Shown: in pieces, positions 16,139-25,479 of the stretch
Layout: every line of letters starts with the position of its first letter
How positions within the stretch are numbered: the stretch's first letter is position 1
Source: Polyangia bacterium
GTDB taxonomy: Bacteria > Myxococcota_A > Polyangia > Polyangiales > Polyangiaceae
Length of the DNA: 54,482 bases
Assembly (NCBI GenBank): GCA_030426145.1
Contig: JAUHZF010000014.1
Coordinates: 1 to 54,482 of the forward strand
Direction of reading: 5' to 3'
Notes under the pieces: model-generated
Told to the model about the DNA's origin: nothing
Database searches by the model: none
Seen by the model: the letters and a program-made list of their open reading frames with translations, nothing else
Program-made: the position numbers and the translations under genes

Positions 16139-17252
16139 GTCGCTTCGAAGCCGGATTCTCGCCGTGCTCGTGGTCGTGTTGGCGATGCTGACGGCAGGCC
16201 CCGTCCAGGCGCAGTTTCCACCGCTGGAGTCGACACCGGAGATCAACGCACCCGTCACCGATGAAGTGGGTGTGCTCATCGACCCGGATGGTTTGTCCCG
16301 GCGCCTCCGCACGTATCACGCCGAGCACAGCCTCCAGATGGCGGTGCTCATCATCCGTACCACCGGGGGCGAGCCCATCGAGGACTACGCACTTCGGGTC
16401 GCCACGCGTTGGGGGGGCGGGAGTGTCGAAAGGGATGATGGCGTGTTGTTCGTGCTCGCGATCGATGACCGTCGCATGCGCCTCGAGGTGGGGTACGGGC
16501 TCGAGGCCGAGATCACGGATGCAAGAGCCGCCCAGCTTCTCGAGCAGGCCAAGCCGTTTCTGCGGAGTCAGGACTACGACGGCGCGGTGGATGTGGTCGT
16601 CGACGGTATTTCCACCTTGCATGAGGGCGGGCAGCTCAAACCAGTGCGCGGCATGAGGTCTGCCGGTGTGACGAAGGTCCTCTTCTACGGCCTCGCCAGC
16701 TTGCTCGGGCTCATCGCTGGCGTGCTGTTCGCCAGGCGTCGACGCAAGCGTGAGGAACAGGTGTTCCTGGCTGAAGTGGAAGAAGCCGAGCCGCCTCCCG
16801 AGCCGCCACGCGACGTGTGGACGGGGTGGCTGGTTCTCCCCCTCGCCGCCGTGCTGGCTGCGGTTGTTTGGGGAGGCTCAGCAGATCCCGTGCTGCTTGC
16901 GGTGTATGGCATCTTCTTCGTCACCGGGTGGGCGACGGACGCCGCCGCGGATCATGAGATCGGGTGGCAGGCCGTGTTCTGGTTTGCCCTGGTGGCGATC
17001 TACTTCGTCGGGCTCTGGGTGGTGGCAGATGAGGGGCTGCATGCGCACCTGCTCGTCGTGGCCGTCATGCACGTAAGTGCTGGAGCCATCGCCACGGCTG
17101 CGCTTTGGGTCATCGTGAACTCACCCGGCGGTGGAGGTGGGTCCAGCTACTCGTCGTCGTCCTGGTCGAGCAGCTCGAGCAGCTTTTCCTCCGGTGGATT
17201 CTCCGGCGGCGGTGGATCGTTCGGGGGCGGTGGCGCCAGCGGCAGCTGGTAG
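16119..17252 (+). CDS. TPM-domain (YgcG-like) membrane protein 2
   Basis: Paralogue of the preceding gene. The open frame extends to 15918, but that part lies inside the previous gene's repeat tract. The nearest usable start is GTG16119, which gives a short basic N-terminus, a hydrophobic signal and cleavage near VQAQ; 377 residues. The TPM domain contains QMAVLIIRTTGGEPIEDYA and DGVLFVLAIDDRRMRLEVG, nearly matching its neighbour. Membrane helices follow, then a shorter Ser/Gly tail ending GGGGSFGGGGASGSW. It overlaps the upstream gene by 20 bases. Tandem duplication followed by different tail expansion is the simplest history. Confidence 0.82.
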   Translation: MQARVGESLRSRILAVLVVVLAMLTAGPVQAQFPPLESTPEINAPVTDEVGVLIDPDGLSRRLRTYHAEHSLQMAVLIIRTTGGEPIEDYALRVATRWGGGSVERDDGVLFVLAIDDRRMRLEVGYGLEAEITDARAAQLLEQAKPFLRSQDYDGAVDVVVDGISTLHEGGQLKPVRGMRSAGVTKVLFYGLASLLGLIAGVLFARRRRKREEQVFLAEVEEAEPPPEPPRDVWTGWLVLPLAAVLAAVVWGGSADPVLLAVYGIFFVTGWATDAAADHEIGWQAVFWFALVAIYFVGLWVVADEGLHAHLLVVAVMHVSAGAIATAALWVIVNSPGGGGGSSYSSSSWSSSSSSFSSGGFSGGGGSFGGGGASGSW

Positions 17253-17699
17253 CTACTCGCCTTCGGCGGCGCGCTTGAGTCCGTCTGCGTGGCGCTGAGT
17301 GCCGCGTTGAACCAGCCCGTAGGGTACGAGGCTGTGCAGTGGTCCGCTGAACACTTCGCGGGTTTCGTAGCGGCAGACCCCATCACCCGTTGCGATCAGC
17401 GCTTGGGTACGTGTGGCCGCCACGCCATGCGCCATCCAGCCTACGACCTCGTAAACGAGCGCTGCCTCGCCGTCGCACGGAGGGGCGAAAGCGGTGACCT
17501 TCAGCCGGAGGCGTGAAACCACGCCTGGCATGAGCCGGGCGTGGAGTTTCAGGCTGCTCCCAACCCGCACTTCCGCGGGACCGTCGATGCGAATGACGAA
17601 GTCGTTCCAGCGCTGGTAGCCCGGAAGGTCGGTCATGATCCGCCACACATTCTCGATGGGTGCGTCGATGGAAACGGTGGTGGCGACGGTACGGCTCAT
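17253..17699 (-). CDS. SRPBCC-family (polyketide cyclase/START-like) protein
   Basis: A 148-residue protein. It begins TVATTVSIDAPIENVWRIMT, followed by DLPGYQRWNDFV, the standard opening of SRPBCC ligand-binding proteins (polyketide cyclase/dehydrase-like). A hydrophobic cavity fold is expected, and there is no signal peptide. It ends immediately after the second TPM gene on the opposite strand and diverges from the fusion gene. The ligand is unknown. Confidence 0.85.
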   Translation of the reverse strand: MSRTVATTVSIDAPIENVWRIMTDLPGYQRWNDFVIRIDGPAEVRVGSSLKLHARLMPGVVSRLRLKVTAFAPPCDGEAALVYEVVGWMAHGVAATRTQALIATGDGVCRYETREVFSGPLHSLVPYGLVQRGTQRHADGLKRAAEGE

Positions 17700-17846
17700 G
17701 GGGTCCAGCGAGAGTTATGCGGGAGGCGCGGCGGCGCCAACGAGAACCCCGTCCCCGGTCTCCTGGTGATGAGTTTTGCAAGTTTGCAGCTTCGCAGCTC
17801 GATATTGCCAGTTACCTTGGCGCGTCTGCAGGTTCAGTATGCGGAC

Positions 17847-20800
17847 ATGGCGCTGCGCAACTTCTCCATCGACCGGCCGGAGCGGATCATCTTCGGGGCT
17901 GGCGCAGCGTCGGCGATGGCGCCGGCCCTCGTGGAGGCCGGCGCTGAACGCGTTCTCCTGATCGCGCAAGCACGCCATCGGGAGGGGCCGGATCGGATCG
18001 CCGAGATGCTTGGGGACCGGTGCGTTGGAATTTTCACCGACATCGCGCCCCAGGTGCCCATCGAGGTTGCGGTCGCCGCTCGCGACGAGGCGAGACGCAA
18101 GGGCGCCGACTGGGTCCTCGCGCATGGCGGTGGCACGGCCATCGGTGTCGCCAAGGCGGTGGCGTTGACGGAGGACGTGAAGGTCGCGGCCGTGCCCACG
18201 ACCTACGCGGGCTCCGAACGAACCAACATCTACGGGCTGACCGAGAACGGCATCAAGACGACGGGACGCGAGGCTCGCGTGAAGCCTCGGCTCGTGGTGT
18301 ACGACCCCGAGCTGACGCGTGGGTTGCCCCTCAGGTTGAGCCAAGAGTCGCTTCTCAACGCGATGGCGCACAGCGTCGAGGCGCTCTACGACCCGGATGC
18401 ACCCGACGACATCAAGCAGGCAGCCGAGGACAGCTTGGCTCCGCTCTTCGAAGCGCTTCGGGCCTTGGCGAGAGACCCGTATGATCTATCGGCGCGAAGC
18501 GACGCCACCTACGGGGCCTACCTCGCGGGGACTGCCCTCCATGGGGCGCAGATGGCGCTCCACCACAAGCTCTGCCACACGCTTGGCGGTTCGTTTGGGA
18601 CGCCGCACGCCGCGACACACGCCGCCGTCTTGCCCTATGCGCTGCACTTCAACGCCCCCGCAGCCCACGGGGCCATCCGACGCATCGCGCACGCCCTGGG
18701 GGTGTCCGATCCTCCCGCGGCATTGTGGGACGTAGCCAAGGATCTGGGGTTGAGGGTCTCGCTCCGCGAGCTCGGGCTGGCGGTCGAGGATGTGCCCAAG
18801 GCCGCGCAATTGGCCGCGCAAAAGCGCTACGCCAACCCGCGTTCCTTCGATGAGCCTCAACTCGAGACCCTCCTCATGAGCGCCTACCTCGGGCGCCGTC
18901 CCTCGCTGGAGGTTCGACACCTGCCCCTCGAGGTCGATGGTGTGCACGCGCTCCCCTACGCCCATCGCGGGGTTCCACTCGAGCGGGCGGAGACCGTGGT
19001 CATCGCCGTCCATGGCCGAGGCTCGAGTGCCGATGCTTTCCTGCAGCGCCTGGCGTCGTCTCCGCGGAATGGGGCCGGTCTGGCCTGGGTCGCGCCCCAA
19101 GCGCATGACAACAGTTGGTATCCAAAGGGTTTCCGCGAGCCTATCGAGGACAATCAGCCGCACTACGACCACGCGGTAGCGGCGCTCGATGCGCTCTACG
19201 CAGAAGTGACGGAGCACGTCCCGCCCACCCGGGTGGTGCTCACCGGATTCTCCCAAGGCGCTTGCCTGCTCGCGAGTTGGCTGCGCCAGTCGGAGCACGA
19301 GGCCGGGGCGGTGGTGATCATGAGCGGGGCGACGGGGCCGGTCGAAGGAAGCTACGCCCAGCTCGCTGGGATACCTGTGAGCCTGCTGGGCAACGTCGAG
19401 GACGCATGGATCCCGTCCGAGGCGCGACGAGAGACGATCGCCCTTCTACGGGAAGCGGGCGCCGACCTGGACGTGACGCTCCGTGCCGGAGATGCCCACG
19501 CGATCCAACCCGATGATCTGATGGCCCTCTCGCGGGCCGTGGAGCGAGCGATGAACATGGACGACCTCGAGTACCAAGCCGGATTCGCCAACAACATGTC
19601 CTCGGAAGCCAAGGCTGGTGCCTTGCCGCGGCACCAGAACGCACCCCGACAGGTGCCCTATGGACTCTACGCCGAGCAGATCAACGGGACCGGCTTCACC
19701 GTCGAGCGCGCCCTGAACCGGCGCGTTTGGCTCTATCGTCTCCGACCGCAGATCCACCATCGGCCCTACGAGCCTTATCCTCACCCCACGTTCACGGGGC
19801 GGTTCGAGCAGGGAGTGGTCACGCCGGAGGTGATGCGGTTCAAGCCGTACCCCATCCCTGAAGCGCCGACGGACTTCATCGCGGGACTACGCACCTTCGC
19901 CGGCGGGGGAGATCCCAACCTCAAACGCGGCATGGCGGTGCACCTCTTCGTCGCCAACATCGACATGGACGCGGCCTTCGTCGACCTCGACGGCGACCTC
20001 CTCATCGCGCCGTCGCAAGGCCACCTGCGCCTGCAAACCGAGCTCGGTTGGCTGTCTGTCTCGCCGGGGGAGCTCGCGGTCGTCCCGCGGGGGATCAAGT
20101 TCCGAGTCATCATCACGGAAGGCCCCATCCGCGGCTACATGGCCGAGCTCTTCGAGGGGCACTTCGTCCTGCCCGAGCGTGGCCCGATCGGGGCGAATGG
20201 TCTCGCAGACGAGCGCCACTTCTTTGCACCCGTCGCGGCGTACGAGAACCAGAAGCGAGACTACCCCGTCATCGCCAAGCAGGGCGGGCACCTTCACCAA
20301 ACCGTGCAACCTCACTCGCCGTTCGATGTGGTCGCGTGGCACGGCAACTACACCCCCTACAAGTACGACCTGGCGAACTTCAACAGCCTCGGTTCGGTCA
20401 GCTTCGACCACCCTGACCCGTCGATCCTCACGGTGCTCACGGCGCCTTCGGACACCCACGGTCGAAGCGCCATCGACGTGGCGGTTTTTCAGAAGCGTCA
20501 CGACGTGACGCAGCACACGTTTCGGCCGCCTTTCTTCCACCGCAACAGTGCCATCGAGTTCAACGGCGTCGTGCGCTCGCCAGCGAAGCACGGCCCGTGG
20601 CAGGCCGGCGCGTTCTCGTATACCCCCTACCTCACGCCGCACGGTGTGAGCCCGCACACGGTCGAGCACACGGTCGGGTCCACCGACGCGGAAGCCGACC
20701 GCCCTGAGGTCCTCAGTCCGAACAGTATCTGGATTCAGTTCGAGAGCACGTACCAGCTCGCGGTGATGCCTTGGAACCTCGACGACGAGGCGAGGGAGAC

Positions 20801-20855
20801 GGAGTACCTCGACACCTTCCAGGACTACCCCGAGGGCGAGCTCGCCAAGGAGTAG
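17847..20855 (+). CDS. Triple fusion: maleylacetate reductase - MhqD-like esterase - homogentisate 1,2-dioxygenase
   Basis: One uninterrupted 1002-residue frame from ATG17847; upstream codons to 17541 lie opposite the SRPBCC gene and are not family-like. Residues 1-~355 are an iron-alcohol-dehydrogenase-fold maleylacetate reductase (AHGGGTAIGVAKA, PTTYAGSE, MAHSVEALYDPDAPD, HHKLCHTLGGSFGTPHAATH). Residues ~370-568 are a phospholipase/carboxylesterase-family hydrolase (AVHGRGSS, nucleophile GFSQGA, acid NVEDAWIP, His in DAHAIQPDD). Residues 569-1002 form a full-length homogentisate dioxygenase (LEYQAGFANNMSSEA start, LYAEQINGTGF, GPIGANGLA, VVAWHGNYTPYKYDL). Its iron ligands are predicted as H898, E904 (FHRNSAIEF) and H932 (TPHG), matching human H335/E341/H371. 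An internal ATG at 19551, preceded by GGAG, could also release the dioxygenase alone. CoA-transferase genes follow after 4 bases. Confidence 0.93.
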   Translation: MALRNFSIDRPERIIFGAGAASAMAPALVEAGAERVLLIAQARHREGPDRIAEMLGDRCVGIFTDIAPQVPIEVAVAARDEARRKGADWVLAHGGGTAIGVAKAVALTEDVKVAAVPTTYAGSERTNIYGLTENGIKTTGREARVKPRLVVYDPELTRGLPLRLSQESLLNAMAHSVEALYDPDAPDDIKQAAEDSLAPLFEALRALARDPYDLSARSDATYGAYLAGTALHGAQMALHHKLCHTLGGSFGTPHAATHAAVLPYALHFNAPAAHGAIRRIAHALGVSDPPAALWDVAKDLGLRVSLRELGLAVEDVPKAAQLAAQKRYANPRSFDEPQLETLLMSAYLGRRPSLEVRHLPLEVDGVHALPYAHRGVPLERAETVVIAVHGRGSSADAFLQRLASSPRNGAGLAWVAPQAHDNSWYPKGFREPIEDNQPHYDHAVAALDALYAEVTEHVPPTRVVLTGFSQGACLLASWLRQSEHEAGAVVIMSGATGPVEGSYAQLAGIPVSLLGNVEDAWIPSEARRETIALLREAGADLDVTLRAGDAHAIQPDDLMALSRAVERAMNMDDLEYQAGFANNMSSEAKAGALPRHQNAPRQVPYGLYAEQINGTGFTVERALNRRVWLYRLRPQIHHRPYEPYPHPTFTGRFEQGVVTPEVMRFKPYPIPEAPTDFIAGLRTFAGGGDPNLKRGMAVHLFVANIDMDAAFVDLDGDLLIAPSQGHLRLQTELGWLSVSPGELAVVPRGIKFRVIITEGPIRGYMAELFEGHFVLPERGPIGANGLADERHFFAPVAAYENQKRDYPVIAKQGGHLHQTVQPHSPFDVVAWHGNYTPYKYDLANFNSLGSVSFDHPDPSILTVLTAPSDTHGRSAIDVAVFQKRHDVTQHTFRPPFFHRNSAIEFNGVVRSPAKHGPWQAGAFSYTPYLTPHGVSPHTVEHTVGSTDAEADRPEVLSPNSIWIQFESTYQLAVMPWNLDDEARETEYLDTFQDYPEGELAKE

Positions 20856-20859
20856 AGGC

Positions 20860-21566
<707 letters not shown>

Positions 21567-21570
<4 letters not shown>

Positions 21571-22193
21571 GCTGGAGCAAAACTCAGATGGCGCACCGCG
21601 CGGCGCAGGAGATCGCCCCCGGCAGCGTCGTGAACCTCGGCATAGGGCTCCCCACGCTGGTGGCGGACGTCCTGCCGCCCGATGCCGATGTGTGGCTCCA
21701 GAGCGAGAACGGCCTGCTCGGGATGGGGCCCTTTCCCCACGAGGGCGAAGAAGATCCGCAGCTCATCAACGCCGGAAAGCAGACCGTGACCCTCGTGCCC
21801 GGAGCATCGACCTTCGATTCCGCGACGTCTTTCGCCATGATCCGCGGTGGGCACGTCGACCTCGCCATCATGGGGGCGATGCAGGTTGCGCCCAACGGTG
21901 ACCTCGCGAACTGGTCGGTGCCGGGAGGGCGCACGATAGGCGTCGGAGGGGCGATGGATCTCGCGGCCGGTGCCCGCCGCCTCGTCGTGGTCATGCGGCA
22001 TCAGGCCAGGGACGGAAGCCACAAGCTGGTCACCACATGCACCTATCCCCTCACCGCGCTCGGGGTGGTGTCCCGGATCATCACCGAGCTCGGGGTGTTC
22101 GACCCCGCCGAGCACCACTTCTCCGTGGTCGAGCTCGCGCCTGGGGTCACCCTCGGCGAGGTCGAAGCGCGCACGGGGGCGCCCACTCGCTGA
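21567..22193 (+). CDS. 3-oxoacid CoA-transferase subunit B
   Basis: A 208-residue protein starting at GTG21567, overlapping subunit A. SVVNLGIGLPTLVADVL and SENGLLGMGPFP carry the family signature, with the catalytic Glu in SENG that forms the glutamyl-CoA thioester. GGHVDLAIMGAMQV and MDLAAGARRLVVVM follow as expected for beta subunits (ScoB/AtoA/PcaJ). The length is normal. It is the last gene of the aromatic-degradation operon visible here. Confidence 0.92.
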
Positions 22194-22204
22194 GCAGCGG
22201 GTGC

Positions 22205-22282
22205 TTCCGCGGAAACGTCCGTCGGTGGGCTATGTGGTTGAAGTGTGGTGGCGGAGACGTTTCCGCGGCGACGTTTCCGCGG
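22205..22282. repeat. Three copies of a GACGTTTCCGCGG 13-mer
   Basis: The inverted copy lies at 22207-22219, and two direct copies at 22256-22268 and 22270-22282. The first lies within the palindrome TTCCGCGGAA (22205-22214). They occupy the short gap after the CoA-transferase operon. Another exact copy of the 13-mer (inverted) is at 12548-12560. Confidence 0.75.
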
Positions 22283-22341
22283 GGCAACTGCGCGAAATCT
22301 GGTTGTGGTGGGGCCATCCGCGGAGACGCCCCGGAAGCCGG

Positions 22342-22593
22342 TCAGTTCGCAGGACCGCGGTGGCCGTGCCTCTCGTACGGCAACCCGTCGTCGAGACCGA
22401 GCCAGGCGTCCCACGCCTCATGGTCGGTCACGTCGACGCCCTGGGCCTGGGCGGCGCGGTGAAGCTGACGCTGCATCTCCGCGAAAACCTCGGCGTCCAT
22501 GAGCTCGAGCTCGCGGGCGAGGTTGGCATGCAGGACGCGGAAGACGATCTTCCACTCGGAGATGCAGGCCTCGAAGGCGATCTTCTTCTCCAT
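22342..22593 (-). CDS. Small helical protein, unknown (83 aa)
   Basis: ATG22593 on the minus strand gives an 83-residue acidic protein beginning MEKKIAFEACISEWKIVF, predicted almost entirely helical, with a His/Gly-rich end. Nearly every third codon position is G or C, as in the neighbouring real genes, which is the main reason to believe it. The frame extends further upstream, but that part is Arg/Pro-rich and shadow-like. It is divergent from the HExxH protein gene. I do not recognise a family. Confidence 0.6.
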   Translation of the reverse strand: MEKKIAFEACISEWKIVFRVLHANLARELELMDAEVFAEMQRQLHRAAQAQGVDVTDHEAWDAWLGLDDGLPYERHGHRGPAN

Positions 22594-22768
22594 CCTCGAG
22601 ACCTGCGGGGCTCTCCGGAGCAGGTCAAGTGCGTCGCGTGGTTCTACGCATCTGGCGCGCCGATGGGGCGGCGTTGCGAGGGGCTCTGCCACCGGGTATC
22701 CCACTGGTGATGCTCTTCGAGCACCATCGAAACGTTGTTCTCGGGCCTCCACGAAGGGGGGCGACCCC

Positions 22769-23311
22769 GTGACGGACGAGGAACCGCTCGCCCACTTCAT
22801 GGCTGAGATGCGGGAGGAGTTTCCGCGCTTCGCCATCGTGCCAAAGCGCAAGGACCCGCTTTCCGAGGCCATCGACGTGGGGCTCCGGCTCATCACGCTC
22901 AACCGTATGACCTCCTACATGACGCGTTTCCACACGGTGATCGGTGACACCCTCTACGTGCCGCCGGGGTGGGACGACACTCCGCCGCTCGACAAGATCA
23001 TCACCCTACGCCACGAGCGGGTGCATCTGCGGCAGCGCCGCCGTTACTCGCTGATCGGCATGGCTCTCATCTACCTGCTGTTGCCGTTGCCGCTCTTCTT
23101 CGCCTACGGGCGTGCGCGCATGGAGTGGGAGGCCTACACCGAGACCGTCGTCGCCACCCTCGAGCTCAGGGGGCGCGCGGCAGCCAAGAGCCACGCCCTG
23201 CGCGACCACATTCTCGGGCAGTTCACTTCGGCCAACTACGGCTGGATGTGGCCTTTTCGCCGGCAGCTCGAGCGCTGGTACGACGCCCTCATGCGCGACT
23301 TGGGATTATAG
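22769..23311 (+). CDS. Small membrane protein with HExxH motif
   Basis: GTG22769 follows GGGGGGCG at good spacing and gives 180 residues; the upstream part of the frame is not gene-like. HERVH (82-86) is a HExxH zinc-metalloprotease motif, followed by a hydrophobic helix (about 95-113) and then MEWEAYTET, where a Glu could be the third ligand. The C-terminal third is helical and basic. Many minimal integral-membrane peptidases have HExxH next to or inside a helix, but I cannot place this in a named family, so activity is inferred. It sits 13 bases before the polyphosphate:AMP phosphotransferase gene. Confidence 0.65.
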   Translation: MTDEEPLAHFMAEMREEFPRFAIVPKRKDPLSEAIDVGLRLITLNRMTSYMTRFHTVIGDTLYVPPGWDDTPPLDKIITLRHERVHLRQRRRYSLIGMALIYLLLPLPLFFAYGRARMEWEAYTETVVATLELRGRAAAKSHALRDHILGQFTSANYGWMWPFRRQLERWYDALMRDLGL

Positions 23312-23324
23312 TCTGCGGTCTAAC

Positions 23325-24830
23325 ATGTTCGAGACCGTAGAGCTGGGGCGGACCCTTCCCAAGGAGAGCTATCGCGAGGAGCAGGAGCGGCTGCGCGCGG
23401 AGCTCTTAAAAATCCAGCGCCGGGTCGAGGACGAGAAGCTCGCCGTCGTCGTTCTCGTGGGCGGCGTCGACGGGGCGGGGCGAGGCGACGTGGTCAATCT
23501 CATCAACGAGTGGATGGATACGCGTAGCATCTCCACCGTGGCCTTCGACGAGCCCACGGAAGAAGAGTCGCAGCGTCCACGCGCCTGGCGGTACTGGATG
23601 GCCCTTCCTCCGAAGGGCAGCATCGCCGTTCTCACCGGCGCTTGGTACAGCGAGACCATCGCCCGGCGCGCGTACGGTGAGATCGACGACGCCGACCTCG
23701 ATACGGCGATGCACAACGTCGCTGCCTTCGAGCAGATGTTGGTCGATGGGGGCGTGCTCCTCATCAAGCTGTGGCTGCACATCTCGAAGGAGCAGCAGAA
23801 GAAGCGTTTCAAGAAGCTGCGCAAGCGCAAGGAGACGGCCTGGCAGGTCACCGATCGCGACCTGAAGCACCACGAGCTCTACGATGAGCTGCGGTGGGTG
23901 GCGGCGCGGGCCATCCGAACCACTTCGACCGGCGAGGCACCCTGGCTCGTGATCGAAGCCGGAGACCGCCGCTACCGCCGAATCGAGGCTGCCAAGCAGG
24001 TCGTGCGCAGCATCGAGCGGCGGCTGGCGCGTCCTCCGCTCCCCTCGGGTTCACCCGCCCCGCAGATCGAGGATCCGCACACCATCCTCGACACCCTCGA
24101 CCTCACACAAGCGCTCACCCGTGAGGACTACGGGGTCCGACTCGAGAAGGCGCAGGCGCGGCTCGCGGAGCTCTCCCGGCGCGCTTCGGCGGCCAAGGTC
24201 AGCACGATCATCGTCTTCGAAGGGGCCGACGCGGCCGGCAAGGGAGGCGCCATTCGACGCATCATCGCCCCGCTCGATGCCCGCCACTATCGAGTGATTC
24301 GCATCGCGGCGCCGTCCGACGAAGAGAAGGCGCACCATTACCTCTGGCGATTCTGGCGGCACCTTCCGCGCCTGGGTCGCTTCACCATCTACGACCGCAG
24401 CTGGTACGGCCGCGTGCTCGTCGAAAGGGTCGAGGGCTTCGCGCATCGGAGCGAGTGGGCGCGAGCCTACAAGGAGATCAACGACTTCGAGGGGCAGCTC
24501 GTCGACTTCGGCATCGTGCTCGTCAAGTACTGGTTGCACATCAGCTCCGAGGAGCAGCTCCGCCGATTCCAAGAGCGCGAGAAGACGCCCTGGAAGCAGT
24601 ACAAGATCACCGATGAGGACTATCGCAACCGCGAGAAAGCCAACGCCTACGAAGCGGCGGCGTCGGAGATGATCGAGCGGACGAGCACCGAAGTAGCGCC
24701 GTGGACCCTGGTGGAGTCCGAGGACAAGCGCTTTGCCCGGGTGAAGGTGCTCGAGACCCTCTGCGATCGGCTCGAGTCTCGCCTCGTCGAGGTCGAGAAG
24801 CGGCGCAAGGGCGGGGCAAAGCGGAAGTAG
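23325..24830 (+). CDS. pap: Polyphosphate:AMP phosphotransferase (two-domain PPK2)
   Basis: A 501-residue protein from ATG23325 with two PPK2 domains in tandem. Domain 1 (about 10-235) has the loop GGVDGAGRGDVVNLIN, lacking the Lys of Walker A. Domain 2 (about 255-495) has the intact EGADAAGKGGAIRRI and YDRSWYGRVLVERVEG. This layout, with a degenerate first and active second domain, is that of polyphosphate:AMP phosphotransferase (class II PPK2), which makes ADP from AMP and polyphosphate. WLHISKEQQKKRF and WLHISSEEQLRRF mark the equivalent points in each half. The enzyme is cytoplasmic. Expected role: energy recovery from polyphosphate under starvation. Confidence 0.92.
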   Translation: MFETVELGRTLPKESYREEQERLRAELLKIQRRVEDEKLAVVVLVGGVDGAGRGDVVNLINEWMDTRSISTVAFDEPTEEESQRPRAWRYWMALPPKGSIAVLTGAWYSETIARRAYGEIDDADLDTAMHNVAAFEQMLVDGGVLLIKLWLHISKEQQKKRFKKLRKRKETAWQVTDRDLKHHELYDELRWVAARAIRTTSTGEAPWLVIEAGDRRYRRIEAAKQVVRSIERRLARPPLPSGSPAPQIEDPHTILDTLDLTQALTREDYGVRLEKAQARLAELSRRASAAKVSTIIVFEGADAAGKGGAIRRIIAPLDARHYRVIRIAAPSDEEKAHHYLWRFWRHLPRLGRFTIYDRSWYGRVLVERVEGFAHRSEWARAYKEINDFEGQLVDFGIVLVKYWLHISSEEQLRRFQEREKTPWKQYKITDEDYRNREKANAYEAAASEMIERTSTEVAPWTLVESEDKRFARVKVLETLCDRLESRLVEVEKRRKGGAKRK

Positions 24831-24857
24831 TCGCCCCAATCGGCCACGGCCAGCGGT

Positions 24858-25370
24858 TCAGGCCGCGACGCGCTCGGTCTCGGTGGATGCGACGAGCGTG
24901 TCGCGAATGAAGTGGCACAGGTGGTCGGTTTGGTCTGCGCCCAGTCGCTGGCCGATGCGGGCGGTTCCATAGATGACGCCGGTGAGGGCGACCCCAGCTG
25001 CCACCACCCAGAGCGCCCACATGGGCTGAGCCAGCCGCCACTGTGAGTAGGCGAAGAAGAGCGCGAAGAGCGAGCTGAACCCGAAGATCGCGTATCCCGC
25101 CACCAGCATGGTCCACACGTGGGGCTGAGGGCCGATGCGCCCGAAGATGATGGCCCCATCCTCGTGGGGCTCGACCTGGAGGCTGAACTGCGGCGACCAG
25201 AAGTGGCGCTCATCGGGGGGCACACCCACCTCGATGGTGGAGCCGAGCACAGTACCGCGGCAGGCCGTTCGGTTCTCTTCGATCGCAGCCTTGATTCGGG
25301 CGATGACCTCCTCCGGAGAGTGCTGCACCACCAGCTCGACCTTTGGCCGGACCTCTAGCTTCGTCTCCAT
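24858..25370 (-). CDS. Putative membrane protein, unknown
   Basis: A 170-residue protein from ATG25370, which has GGTGGGGA immediately upstream; ATG25394 would add eight residues. A soluble N-terminal domain of about 85 residues (KLEVRPKVELVVQ, with an alternating pattern) is followed by two membrane helices (about 88-108 and 117-136) and a short C-terminal helix. It converges on the phosphotransferase gene with a 27-base gap. No family recognised. Confidence 0.65.
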   Translation of the reverse strand: METKLEVRPKVELVVQHSPEEVIARIKAAIEENRTACRGTVLGSTIEVGVPPDERHFWSPQFSLQVEPHEDGAIIFGRIGPQPHVWTMLVAGYAIFGFSSLFALFFAYSQWRLAQPMWALWVVAAGVALTGVIYGTARIGQRLGADQTDHLCHFIRDTLVASTETERVAA

Positions 25371-25479
25371 TCCCCACCCAACAAGGTGCCGCATGACCGT
25401 CGGCCAAGCAATGGCGGTGGTCGCGAAATCGTCACCTCTTCGCCGTCGCGCAGAATGCGCGCGTCCTGGTCACGTAAGG

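Noticed and set aside
15870-16622. Minus-strand frame with Thr/Ser/Arg repeats
   Set aside because: Antisense shadow of the Ser/Trp-coding tract and the following TPM gene.
17541-17846. N-terminal extension of the triple-fusion frame
   Set aside because: It lies opposite the SRPBCC gene and its translation is unlike any reductase start; ATG17847 gives the normal family N-terminus.
21970-22710. Long plus-strand frame after the CoA-transferase genes
   Set aside because: Its first part is the CoA-transferase gene in another frame and its second part is antisense to the 83-codon minus-strand gene.
25447-25461. CGCGCA-GAA-TGCGCG hairpin after the CapA-family gene
   Set aside because: Short stem, no T-run on the minus strand, and common by chance in GC-rich DNA.
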